From: CAVUEG01 sp963740525
Lineage (GTDB): Bacteria; Actinomycetota; Actinomycetes; Propionibacteriales; Nocardioidaceae
Reading direction: 5' to 3'
DNA length: 49,828 nucleotides
NCBI GenBank assembly: GCA_963740525.1
Contig: CAVUEG010000004.1
Location: 1 to 49,828, forward strand
Shown: positions 36,986 through 46,925 of the stretch, in pieces
How the letters are laid out: each line of letters opens with the position of its first letter
Numbering within the stretch: position 1 is the stretch's first letter
Notes under the pieces: model-generated
Seen by the model: the letters and a program-made list of their open reading frames with translations, nothing else
Database searches by the model: none
What the model was told of the DNA's origin: nothing
Translations under genes and position numbers: made by a program

Positions 36986-37930
36986 GTGGCCACCACGACC
37001 GCCTCCGGCCCACCGGTGGCCACGCAGGCGAGCGCCGTCGACCCCATGCGGCGGCAGCAGGCCGTCGCCGCATGGGTGCTGGCGCTGCCGTTCATGGCGC
37101 TGTTCCTGGTGTTCACCGCCGGGCCGGTGCTCGCCAGCCTCGGGATGAGCTTCACCGACATCCGCAGCACCGACATGCGCACGCCGTTCGCGGTCGGCTT
37201 CGTCGGGCTCGAGAACTACACCAAGCTGCTCGGTGACCCGCTGTTCCAGAAGGTGATGCTGAACACCGGTCTCTACCTCGTGCTCGGCGTGCCGCTGACG
37301 ATGGTGCTGGCCCTGGCGGTCGCGGTCGGGCTGAACCGGATCGAGTTCCTGCGAGGCCTGTTCCGGGTCGGCTACTACCTGCCGGTGGTCACGAGCATCG
37401 TCGCCGTCTCGGTGGTGTGGAAGTTCCTGCTCCGCGACAACGGCGGCCTGATCAACACCGCCCTGGTCGTGGTCGGCATCAACGGGCCCGGATGGCTGGA
37501 CAGCACCACGCTGGCGCTGCCGTCGCTGGTCGTGATGGCCGCCTGGCGCAACCTCGGCACCCTGATGATCATCTTCCTGGCCGGGCTGCAGACGATCCCG
37601 GCCGAGGTCACGCGAGGCCGCCCAGGTCGACGGTGCCGGCTGCCTGGGGCAGGTTCCGTCATATCACCCTGCCGATGCTGCGACCCACGCTGCTCTTCGG
37701 CGCGGTGATCACCTCGCATCGGCTACCTCCAGTTCTTCGAGGAGGCGTTCGTGATGACCAAGGGCGGCCCGTTCGACAGCACCCGGTCGGTGACGTTCTT
37801 CACCTACGACCAGTTCGGGTTCGGCAACTACGGGCTCGCCGCCGCGGCGAGCTACCTGCTGTTCCTCGCGGTCGTGGTGCTCACGTTCATCCAGTTCCGG
37901 ATCCTCGGCGAGAAGGCGGAGCCCCGATGA
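36986..37930 (+). CDS. Sugar ABC transporter permease 1 (frameshifted)
   Basis: MalF/UgpA-type permease of about 314 residues and six helices. A cytosolic N-terminus (DPMRRQQAVAAWVLALPF) is followed by helices and the coupling loop EAAQVDGA. Extra bases at 37613 (acg-c-gag, just before the EAA loop) and 37717 (tcg-c-atc, giving ITSIGYLQFFEEAF) split it into three frames. The GTG start is one base after the binding-protein stop; its stop overlaps the next ATG. Confidence 0.88.
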
Positions 37931-38785
37931 GCACCGCCACCGAGCCACCGCCCCTCGCAGCACCCGACGTCGCGGCACCCGGGCCACCTACGTCGTGCTG
38001 ACGGTCGGCCTGATCGTGATGGTGATCCCGTTCCTCTGGATGGTGGTCTCCTCGATCAAGCCCGAGGCCGAGGTGATGGCCGTCGCCGCCGACGCTGGTG
38101 GCCGCGAGACGATCACCTTCGACAACTACCGGCAGCTGTTCACCCGCTGGACTTCCCGACGTACTTCTTCAACTCCGTCGTGGTGGCCATGGCCGTCACG
38201 CGTCGGCAACATGCGTCTTCTGCTCGATGCTCGGCTACGCCCTGGCCAAGCTGGACTTCCCCGGCAAGAGGCTGATGTTCGTGCTGGTCCTGGGCACGCT
38301 GATGATCCCCGGCGTGGTGACCTTCGTGCCGCTGTTCGTGCTGACCACCAACCTCGGGCTCACCAACACGCTGCCGGGCATGTTCCTGCCGTTCCTGGCC
38401 GGGCCGTTCGGGGTCTTCCTGATGCGGCAGTTCATCCTGGGCCTGCCCGACGAGCTGATCCAGGCGGCCCGCGTCGACGGCGCCGGCGAGCTGCGGATCT
38501 TCTTCTCGCGTGATCGTGCCGCTGTGCGGGCCGGCGCTGGCCACGCTTGGCATCCTGACCTTCCTGGCCTCGTGGAACAACTTCCTGTGGCCGCTCGTGG
38601 TGGCCCAGAACGAGGACAAGTACACGCTGCCCGTGGCCCTCGCGCTCTACTCCGTGGGCCAGAACGCCACCCAGTACGGCCTGCTGCTGGCCGGCGCCGT
38701 GGTCGTCGTGATCCCGGTGATCGCGATCTTCCTGGTGCTGCAGCGCCACATCATGCAGGGCATCGCGATGACCGGCATCAAGTAG
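37927..38785 (+). CDS. Sugar ABC transporter permease 2 (frameshifted)
   Basis: MalG/UgpE-type permease of about 286 residues. Helices and the coupling loop (LIQAARVDGAGELRIF) are recognisable. Extra c bases occur at 38201 (acg-c-gtc), 38214 (atg-c-gtc) and 38509 (tcg-c-gtg), and a base is missing near 38150 (cg-ctg-gac). It ends MTGIK at 38785. No ATPase gene is present in the locus; CUT1 importers of actinobacteria often share a general ATPase encoded elsewhere. Confidence 0.88.
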
Positions 38786-38845
38786 CAGGACCCGCACCAC
38801 CCGGCAAGACCAGTCACACACTCCACTGCAATCTCGGGAGAAGAC

Positions 38846-40408
38846 ATGAACCGAACACGACAGCGGCACTGGCAGCCGCGGTTGCCATCGCCGCGGTGGC
38901 CGCGACCACCGCACTGACGCCGGCGCCGGCCACGTCGCGGCCAGCAGCCGCCTGGACGGCGCTACGACGCTGATGACGTACGCCGCCGACACCTGGCGGT
39001 CGATGGCCGCGATGACCGACCCGCGCGACCGGGCTGCCCGCCGACAACATCGGCGGCGACCTGGCACCCGGCACCCGCGTCGACGTACACGAGCCCCACC
39101 AACATCGGCGCCTACCTGTGGAGCACCGTCGTCGCCCGCGACACCGGCCTGATCACCCGGGGCGAGGCCCACCGTCGGATGAGACCACCCTTCGCTCGGT
39201 GGCCAAGCTGGAGCGCCACGAGCCCAGCGGCATGTTCTACAACTGGTACGACCCGCACACCGGCGCCAAGCTCCGCGTCTGGCCCGAGAACGGCGCCACG
39301 GTCAAGCCGTTCCTGTCCAGCGTCGACAACGGATGGCTGGCGACCGCCCTGCTGCTCGTGAGCCGGGCCGACCCCGGCTCGCGAAGCGGGCGGACGCGCT
39401 GCGCAAGCCGATGGACTTCGGCTTCTACTACAACCCGGCGGAGAACGCGCCCGGTGGCCAGATCCGCGGTGGCTTCTGGGACGAGGACCCGCACGACCCG
39501 GCCGCGGTGAAGGGCAACTACCGCGGCAGGGGGCCGGACGTCTGGTACACCGGCCACCACTACGGCGCCTTCAACACCGAGCCGCGCATGGCCTCCTACC
39601 TCGGCATCGCGGCGGGTCAGATCCCGCAGGTCCACTACTTCGGCACCTACCGCACCTTCCCCGACACCTGCGACTGGTCCTGGACCGAGACCAAGCCGGT
39701 GGGCGAGTGGCGCACCTACCTCGGCCAGCGGGTCTTCGAGGGCGCACTGCCCTACCGCGGCATGCGACATCGTGCCGACCTGGGGCGGCAGCATGTTCGA
39801 GGCGCTGATGGTGCCGCTGTTCGTCCCCGAGGAGAAGTGGGGTCCGCGGTCCTGGGCCGTCAACCACCCGCTCTACGTGCGAGGGCAGATCGAGCACGGC
39901 CTCGACGAGGCGGGCTACGGCTACTGGGGCTTCTCGCCCTCCAGCGACCCCGCCGGCGGCTACCGCGAGTACGGCGTGGACCAGCTCGGCCTCGACGGCG
40001 CCGGCTACACCTCCGACGAGGAGCGCACCACCGTCGACCAGCCCTACGAAGGCTGCCGCGCGGGCTCGCCCGCCCCGACCATCGTACGGCGACGGGGTGG
40101 TCACCCCGCACGCGTCGTTCCTGGCCCTGCGCTACGCCCCGAGGCGCCGCGCTGACGAACCTGGCCCAGCGCGGGCGACTTCGACGCCTACGGCCCCGGC
40201 GGCTTCTACGACGCCGTCGCCGTGCGGAGCGGCAGGTCGCCAAGCGCTACCTGTCCCTCGACCAGGGCATGATCATGGCCGCGCTGGGCAACGCCGCTCG
40301 CCGACGACGACATGCGCGGCTACGTCTCCCGGCCAGGGTGCGGTCAGGAAGCACTCGGCCGCTGATGCGGATGGAGCAGTTCGGGGCCGGATCGGCGAGC
40401 AGCCTTGA
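38846..40408 (+). CDS. Secreted glycoamylase-like protein, GH144-type (frameshifted)
   Basis: Exported protein of about 520 residues with an Ala-rich signal peptide. The body matches the glycoamylase-like family that includes GH144 endo-beta-1,2-glucanases: YTSPTNIGAYLWSTV, HEPSGMFYNWYDPHTGAKL, SSVDNGWLATALL, GGFWDEDPHD, IVPTWGGSMFEALM and YGYWGFSPSSDP. Several extra bases (for example 39764 and 40084, atc-g-tac) break the frame. Substrate beta-1,2-glucan is possible from the family but unproven. The likely stop TGA (40406-40408) overlaps the sulfatase start. Confidence 0.8.
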
Positions 40409-41873
40409 CCCGAGCCTCGCCCCAACATCCTGCTGGTCGTCGCCGACGACCACGCCGCCAACGCGGTCGGCTGCTACGGGGGCCCGCACCGGGTCACCCC
40501 GCAGATCGACCGCGTCGGCCGCGAGGGGATCCGGTTCGACGCGTGCGGCGTGCACCAACTCGCTGTGCTCGCCGAGCCGGGCCACGATCCTGACCGGCAC
40601 GTACAACCACGTGAACGGCGTGACCACGCTCTCGACCGAGTTCGACAACACCGCAGCCGACCTTCCCCGAGACTGCTTCGCAGAGGCCGGCTACCGGACC
40701 GCGCTCGATCGGCAAGTGGCACCTCGGGCACGGGCGCGAGCACGACCCCGCGGGCTTCGACCACTGGGAGGTGCTGCCCGACCAGGGCGAGTACCACGAC
40801 CCGAGTTCCTGACCGACGGACGGCAGCCAGGTCCGCCCGGGCTACGCCACCGACCTGATCACGGACCTGGCGCTGGACTGGCTGGCGGCCAGGTCGACGG
40901 AGGGTCCGGACCAGCCGTGGTGCCTGCTGGTGCAGCACAAGGCGCCGCACCGGCCGTGGGAGCCGGCCGAGCGGCACCGCGCGCTGTTCGACGACGTGGA
41001 CATCGAGGCGCCCGGCGACGTTCTTCGACGACTACGAGCGACCGGGCTGACGCGGCTCGCGAGGCGCGGATGCGGGTCGCCCGGGACCTGAACCACGAGG
41101 ACCTCAAGGAGGACCCGCCCGAGGACCTCGACGCGGAGGCCGCGCACGGTGGGCGTTCGGCCGCTACATCGTCGACTACCTGCGGTGCGTGGTCGCGGTC
41201 GACGAGGACGTCGGCCGGCTGCTGGACCACCTCGACCGACCGGCCAGGCCGAGGACACCGTCGTCGTCTACACCTCCGACCAGGGCTTCTTCCTCGGGCG
41301 AGCACGGCTGGTACGACAAGCGGTTCATGTACCGCGAGTCCCTGCAGATGCCGCTGCTGGTCCGCTACCCGCGGCTGGTCGCCGCCGGGCTCGCAGTCAG
41401 CGACGCGCTGGTGCTGAACGTGGACTTCGCCCAGACCCTCCTCGAGCTGGCCGGCGTCGCCGCCCACCCGCGGATGCAGGGCCGTTCGCTGCGGCCGCTG
41501 CTCGCGGGGCGCGCCCGGCCGACGTCGGCTGGCGGACCGCGACCTACTACCGCTACTGGGAGCACCTGGACGGCATCCACCGCGTCGCCGCCCACCGGGG
41601 GGTGCGCACCCGCGACCGCAAGCTCGTGCACTACTACGGCTCCGGGCTGCGGCCAGCCCGGCGCGTCCGAGCGAGATCACGCGCCGGAGTGGGAGCTCTT
41701 CGACCTCGTCGCAGACCCCGAGGAGATGCGCTCGGTGCACGACGACCCGGCGTACGCCGACGACCTCGACCACCTGCGCGACCCTGCTCGACCGGCTCGC
41801 CCTCGAGCTCGGGGACGACGCTGCCCCCGACGCCCCGCACCTCGCCCACCCGACACTGAAGGAGACGACGTGA
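40405..41873 (+). CDS. Type I sulfatase (frameshifted)
   Basis: Formylglycine-dependent sulfatase of about 489 residues acting on sulfate esters. Seen: PNILLVVADDHAANAVGCYG metal site, CSPSRATILTG with the cysteine to be converted to formylglycine (codon 40566-40568), IGKWHLGHG and the SDQGFFLGEHGWYDKR active-site region. Extra bases at 40707 (ctc-g-atc), 41017 (ggc-g-acg) and elsewhere break the frame. No signal peptide is evident, so it may act on imported sugar. A TTG start is assumed. No formylglycine-generating enzyme is encoded in the window. Confidence 0.85.
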
Positions 41874-43738
41874 CCGACACGTGCACGCACCGACTGGGAG
41901 ACAGCGGATCGGGCTCCGCAGCGGGGCGCGACCCGCGGCACCGCGCCCCGGCTCGACCCGCCCACCGGGCTGCACGCGCAGCGCGGGCGGCGGCCAGGTG
42001 ACGCTGACCTGGGACGCCGTGCCCGGGGCCGTGGGCTACCAGGTCTACGTCGCGGACACCGCCGACGGCGAGCTCGACGCCGGTCGACCACGCGCGGCAC
42101 GCGACGTGCTCGCGGTGCCGCACCCGCCGTACGTCGACACCACCGGCGCGGTCGGGGTGGAGCGGTGGTACGCCGTCGCGACGCTCTCGGACGTCGCCGT
42201 GCAGGGGGAGCCCTCCGACCGGGTCGTCGGCCACCCCCGTCGAGCGCGCCGGGACCGGTCCGGCTCGACGTCGACGCCGCCGGGGACGCGGGGGAGCTGG
42301 CCCGTCCGTGGCGGCCGATGATCGGCAGCGAGCACCTCTCGCACGCCGTCTCCGACCGACACCACCGGCGGTCGGGTGATCGGCGAGGAGCTGAGCGCCG
42401 CGCTGGCCGGCCGCGCACGACGAGCTCGGGGTGCAAGTCCGTGCGGGCGCACGGCGATCCTCTGCGACGACCTCGCGGTCTACCGCGAGGTCGACGGCGA
42501 GCCGGTGCACGACTTCACCGGGCGTGGACCGGGTCTACGACCACATCCGCGGCGCTCGGGCTCTACCCGGTCGTGGAGATCTCCTTCATGCCCCACGACC
42601 TGGCCAGCGACCCGAGCAAGACCGGTCTTCGACTACGCACGCGATCGTCTCGCCGCCCAAGGACTGGCAGCGCTGGCACGACCTGGTCCGCGACCTCGCC
42701 GCAGCACGTCGTCGAGCGCTACGGCATCGACGAGGTCGTCGAGCACTGGTCCTTCGAGGTCTGGAACGAGGCCAACCTCGAGGTGTTCTGGTCCGGCACC
42801 CCCGAGGAGTGGCACCGAGATGTACGACGTCACCGCGGCCGCCGTGCGCGCGGTCGACGAGCGGCTGCGTCGTGGGCGGCCCGTCGACCGCCGCGGCCGG
42901 CTGGGTCGAGGAGCTGCTCGCGCACGTCGAGGAGTCCGGCGCCGCGCTCGACTTCGTCTCCACGCACACCTACGGCAGCCCGCCGCTGGACTTCCGGCCC
43001 TCGCTGGAGCGCTACGGCCGGGCCGGGACGCCGATCTGGTGGACCGAGTGGGGGGTCACGCCGACGCACTTCAACGAGGTCAGCGACGCGGTCTTCTCCG
43101 GCGTCTTCCTGCTGCGCGGGATGGCCTCGGCGATGGGCCGGATCGAGGCGCTGTCCTACTGGGTGGTCTCGGACCACTTCGAGGAGCTCGGCCGGCCGCC
43201 GGCGCTGCTGCACGGCGGCTTCGGGCTGCGCACCGTCGGCGAGCTGCGCAAGCCGCGCTGGTGGGCGCTGGCGCTGCTGGAGCGGCTCGACGACGACCGC
43301 GGCTGCCGGTGGCGCTCGACCGGCGACGGCGCCGGCTCGCTGGTGGAGGCGCTCGCCACCCGCGTCGACGACGGCGCGGTCTCGGTGCTGGCCTGGAACC
43401 TGACGCTCGACCAGACCAAGGCCGCGCGGCTCCGCCCGCGCTCGACCGGGCGGTGACCGTGCGCGTCGACGGGCTCGGCGCCGGCGTCGACGTACACGCG
43501 TGACGCACGAGCGGCGTCGACGCCGACCACTCCAACGTCGCCGGCACCTGGGCGGCCTGCGCGAGGTCGCGGACCAGGCCTGGCCCGACGAGAGCCAGTG
43601 GGCGGCGCTGCGCGAGGCCGACCGGCTCGAGGAGCTCGAGCAGCCGCGCGAGGTGGTCGCCGACGAGAGCGGCACGCTCGAGCTCGGCTTCGACCTGCCG
43701 ATGCCCTCGATGGCTTCCTCCGCCTCACCCCCCGCTGA
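41870..43738 (+). CDS. GH39 glycoside hydrolase with N-terminal fibronectin-like domain (frameshifted)
   Basis: About 622 residues. Residues 20-95 look like a fibronectin type III domain (GGQVTLTWDAVPGAVGYQVY). The catalytic barrel is GH39 (beta-xylosidase / alpha-L-iduronidase group): HWSFEVWNEANLEVFW holds the acid/base glutamate and PIWWTEWGVTPTHFNE the nucleophile. Many frame breaks occur in the 5' half. GTG start overlapping the sulfatase stop. The frame of the conserved ending FLRLTPR stops at the TGA 43736-43738, which lies inside the first copy of a tandem repeat. Substrate within GH39 is unknown. Confidence 0.85.
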
Positions 43739-43826
43739 GGCGTCCCTGCTGCGTTCCCACCCCCGCCGAGGCGTCGCTCCTGCGTTCCCACCCCCGCCGA
43801 GGCGTCACCTTGCTGCGATCCGGTCC
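43734..43826 (+). repeat. Tandem 31-base repeat after the GH39 gene (three copies)
   Basis: Copies start at 43734, 43765 and 43796, each gc(t/c)gaggcgtc followed by a ctgcgttcccaccccc-like end. The first copy supplies the TGA stop of the GH39 gene. Confidence 0.9.
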
Positions 43827-43841
43827 CGGGCGGTGTCGCAA

Positions 43842-43918
43842 GAGCAGACGCCTCGGCGGTGGCGAAGAGCAGACGTCGCGGATGCGCCTAGAGCAGACGC
43901 CGCGGCGGGTCTGGGGAG
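43842..43918 (-). repeat. Inverted copies of the gaggcgtc repeat
   Basis: Three degenerate units containing agagcagacg(c/t)c, the reverse complement of the gcgtctgctct form of the preceding repeat. Together with the direct copies they could fold the whole intergenic region into long stems before the helicase gene. Confidence 0.7.
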
Positions 43919-43956
43919 AGCGGGCGAGCAGCGGCTGGCTGACGGTAAGTGCAGCG

Positions 43957-46034
43957 GTGACCGACGACCGACGCTCCGCCTACCTCCCGGGTCCGGGAGG
44001 TGCTCGCGGCCGCCGTCGAGGCGCTCGGCGGCCAGGAGCGGCCCGGCCAGATCGAGATGGCCGAGGCGGTCGCCCGGGCGATGAGCCGGGGCGAGCACCT
44101 GCTCGTCCAGGCCGGCACCGGCACCGGCAAGTCGCTGGGCTACCTCGTGCCGGCGCTGCTGCACCACCGCCGGGTCGTGGTCGCCACCGCCACCCTGGCC
44201 CTGCAGCACCAGCTGGTCGAGCGCGACATCCCGGCGCTGCGTCGAGGCCGACGCAGGCCACCTGCTCCGCGGCGCGAAGCCCCGACGTACGCCGTGCTCA
44301 AGGGCCGCTCCAACTACGCCTGCCTGCACCGGGTCCGCGAAGGGGTGCCCGACGACCAGGGCGTCCTGGTCGACATCCCGAGGGGTCCAGGGCGCCGAGG
44401 TGCTCAAGCTGCGGGAGTGGGCCGAGGAGCAGGCCGAGTCCAAGGGGCCCGGCGACCGCGACTCCGCACCCAAGCACACCGACAAGGTCTGGCGGCAGGT
44501 CTCGGTGAACCACCGCGAGTGCCTGGGCGCCACCCGGTGCCCGTTCGCCGACGGAGTGCTTCGCCGAGCGGGCCAAGGAGAAGGCCGCCCAGTCCCAGCT
44601 GGTCGTCACCAACCACTCGCTGCTCGCGATCGACGCCATCGAGGGCGTGCCGATGATCCCGGAGTACGACGTCGTGGTGATCGACGAGGCCCACGAGCTG
44701 TCCGCCCGGGTCACCCAGGCCGCCACCGACGAGCTGTCGCGTGCCGGAGATCGAGCGCGCGGCGCGCCGCTCGCAGCAAGCACGTCGAGGGCGTCCGAGG
44801 CCGACGACCTGGCCGACGCGGGTCCGAGCGCGCTGCGGGCGGCCTACGACGCCGTGCGAGGCCGGACGGGTCGACAGCCTGCCCGACGACCTGGCGGACG
44901 CGCTGGCGCTGGTGCGCGACGCCGCCCGGGCGCTGGTCTCGGCGTTCCCCAAGGAGCCGGCGGCGACGGCCGAGGCCGACCCGGGCCGCACCCAGGCGCG
45001 CGGCTGGGTGCAGGAGGTCTTCAAGACCGCCGAGCGGATGGCCGCCAACTGCGACGTGCGACGTGCTCTGGATCTCCGAGCGCGAGCGCAGCCGCGGCGG
45101 CGACGCGCTGTGCGTGGCGCCGCTGCAGGTGTGGGGACAGCTGCGCGACCAAGCTGCTGTCGCGAGAAGACCGTGGTGCTTCACCAGCGCACGCTGATGC
45201 TGGGCGGCGACTTCGACACCGTCGCGGCCAGCCTCGGGCTCAAGCCGGCGGAGCGGGTCGACCAGCTCGGCTCGAGGACCAGGTCGAGGCCGAGCCGCGG
45301 ACCGGCTCTCGGAGGCGGCGAGCCCGAGACCGGCCCGACCGAGGACACGCCGACCCGTGGCGGGGGATCGACGTCGGCTCGCCGTTCGACTACGCCCGGC
45401 AGGGCATCCTCTACGTCGCCAAGCACCTGCCGCCACCGGGCCGCGACGGTCTCGGCGCCGGCGCAGCTCGACGAGATCGTCGACCTGGTCGACGCCGCCG
45501 ACGGCCGCACCCTGGGGCTGTTCTCCTCGCGGCGCGGCCGCCGAGGCGGCCGCCGAGGCGGCCCGCGAGCGGCTGCCGCACCTGACGATCCTGGCGCAGG
45601 GCGAGGCCCAGCTGCCCGAGCTGGCCCGGCTGTTCGTGGAGGACCCGCACGCCTGCCTCTTCGGCACGCTGTCAGCCTCTGGCAGGGGCTCGACGTGCCC
45701 GGGTGACACGTGCCAGCTGGTGATGATCGACCGGATCCCGTTCCCTCGCCCCGACGACCCGCTGATGTCGGCCCGCCAGCGCGCCGCCGACAAGGCCGGC
45801 GGCAACGGCTTCATGCCGGTCGCGGCCACCCACGCCGCGCTGCTGCTCGCCCAGGGCGCCGGGCCGGCTGATCCGCACGACCACCGACAGGGGCGTGGTC
45901 GCCGATCCTCGACCCGCGGCTGGTCACCGCCCGCTACGGCCGCTTCCTGGCGGACGTCGCTGCCCCCGATGTGGCGCACCACCGACCGCGCCGTCGTACT
46001 GGACGCCCTCCGCCGCCTCGCCCAGACCCCCTGA
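43957..46034 (+). CDS. DinG/YoaA-family ATP-dependent helicase (many frameshifts)
   Basis: Iron-sulfur superfamily 2 DNA helicase of about 690 residues. Seen: QAGTGTGKSLGYLVP (Walker A), VVIDEAHELSA (DEAH box), four cluster cysteines in SNYACLHRV and HRECLGATRCPFADECF, and the C-terminal LWQGLDVPG and GRLIRTTTDRG motifs. Extra bases include 44240 (ctg-c-gtc), about 44731 (tcg-c-gtg), about 45059 (gtg-c-gac) and 45904 (gcc-g-atc); third bases are missing at others (tc-gag near 45276). Likely function is unwinding damaged or structured DNA. GTG start; its TGA lies inside the next tandem repeat. Confidence 0.85.
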
Positions 46035-46119
46035 CGCGGCGCATCTTGGCCCCCAAACCACGCTGACGCGGCGCATCTTGGCTCCCAAACCCCGCTGACG
46101 CGGCGCATCTTGCCCGCGA
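46030..46119 (+). repeat. Second array of the 32-base repeat (about 2.8 copies)
   Basis: Copies start at 46030, 46062 and 46094, 32 bases apart, each with the core ctgacgcggcgcatcttg found in the array at 11499. The TGA of the first core is the stop codon of the helicase gene. Confidence 0.95.
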
Positions 46120-46156
46120 GTACGACGAGTCCGCGCCCACTGGGGGCGCCGAGCGA

Positions 46157-46162
46157 CACAAT
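46157..46162 (+). promoter_or_regulatory. Possible leaderless -10 element of the metallophosphatase gene
   Basis: CACAAT seven bases before the ATG at 46170. It favours that ATG over the one at 46161, which lies inside the element. Confidence 0.35.
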
Positions 46163-46169
46163 GTCCTCC

Positions 46170-46922
46170 ATGAGCAACGCTCCCGTCTTCGCGGTCAGCG
46201 ACATCCACGGTCACGTCGACGACCTGCGCGCCGCCGTGACCGAGGCCGGCCTGGCCGACGCCCATGGTGATTGGACCGGAGACGACGCGGAGCTGTGGGT
46301 GCTGGGGGACATGCTCGACCGCGGGCCCGATGGCGTCGGCGTCATCGACCTGGTGATGCGTCTCGAGCACCAGGCGCCGGGACAGGTCCACGCACTCCTC
46401 GGCAACCACGAGCTGATGACGCTGGGCATGAAGCTCTGCGGCTCGCCTCGCTTCGAGCTGGTCTTCCGGCGCAACGGCGGGCTGGAAAGTGACCAGCGGC
46501 GCCTGACGGACGAGCACATCGACTGGCTGCTCAGCCGACCCGTGCTCGGGGTGCGCGACCGGGATCTCTTCATGCACTCCGACACCCGCAACTACCTCGA
46601 GTACGGCGGGACCGTGGGCGAGATCAACGACGCCGTGCGCCAGCAGGTCGAGACCCGCGACGAGGACACACTCTGGGAGGTCTTCGCCTCGCTGTCGAGC
46701 CGCTACGAGTTCACCGGCGAGAAGGGAGCCGACGTCGCTGGCGAGCTGTGTACGACGCTCGACGTGGACCGCCTCGTCCATGGGCACACGATCATCGCCT
46801 CGCTGCTCAACGTCTGGTCCGCCGACACGGTCGGCCCGCTGGCCTACTGCGACGGGCGCGCACTGGCCATCGACGGCGGCCGGTACGACGGCGGCCCGCT
46901 GCTCGTCGTACGCCTGGCCTGA
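46170..46922 (+). CDS. Metallophosphoesterase (calcineurin-like serine/threonine phosphatase type)
   Basis: A 250-residue protein with the five metallophosphatase motifs: SDIHGH, GDMLDRGPD, GNHE, a central His (FMHSDT) and VHGHTI. The sequence DRGPDGVGVIDLVMRL and LLGNHELMTLGM resemble PrpA/PrpE-type bacterial phosphatases, which act on phosphoproteins or nucleotides. No membrane segment. Frame intact. It ends three bases before the response regulator, which is read from the other strand. Confidence 0.85.
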   Translation: MSNAPVFAVSDIHGHVDDLRAAVTEAGLADAHGDWTGDDAELWVLGDMLDRGPDGVGVIDLVMRLEHQAPGQVHALLGNHELMTLGMKLCGSPRFELVFRRNGGLESDQRRLTDEHIDWLLSRPVLGVRDRDLFMHSDTRNYLEYGGTVGEINDAVRQQVETRDEDTLWEVFASLSSRYEFTGEKGADVAGELCTTLDVDRLVHGHTIIASLLNVWSADTVGPLAYCDGRALAIDGGRYDGGPLLVVRLA

Positions 46923-46925
46923 GCG

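Noticed and set aside
33456..43738. Glycosaminoglycan degradation locus
   Set aside because: GH39 includes iduronidases and a sulfatase is present, but there is no lyase, hexosaminidase or uronyl hydrolase, so that specific substrate is not supported.
34950..46034. True pseudogene cluster from gene decay
   Set aside because: The protein sequence stays conserved in every frame segment, essential or conserved genes (recA, dapF) show the same lesions, and the breaks follow codon boundaries.
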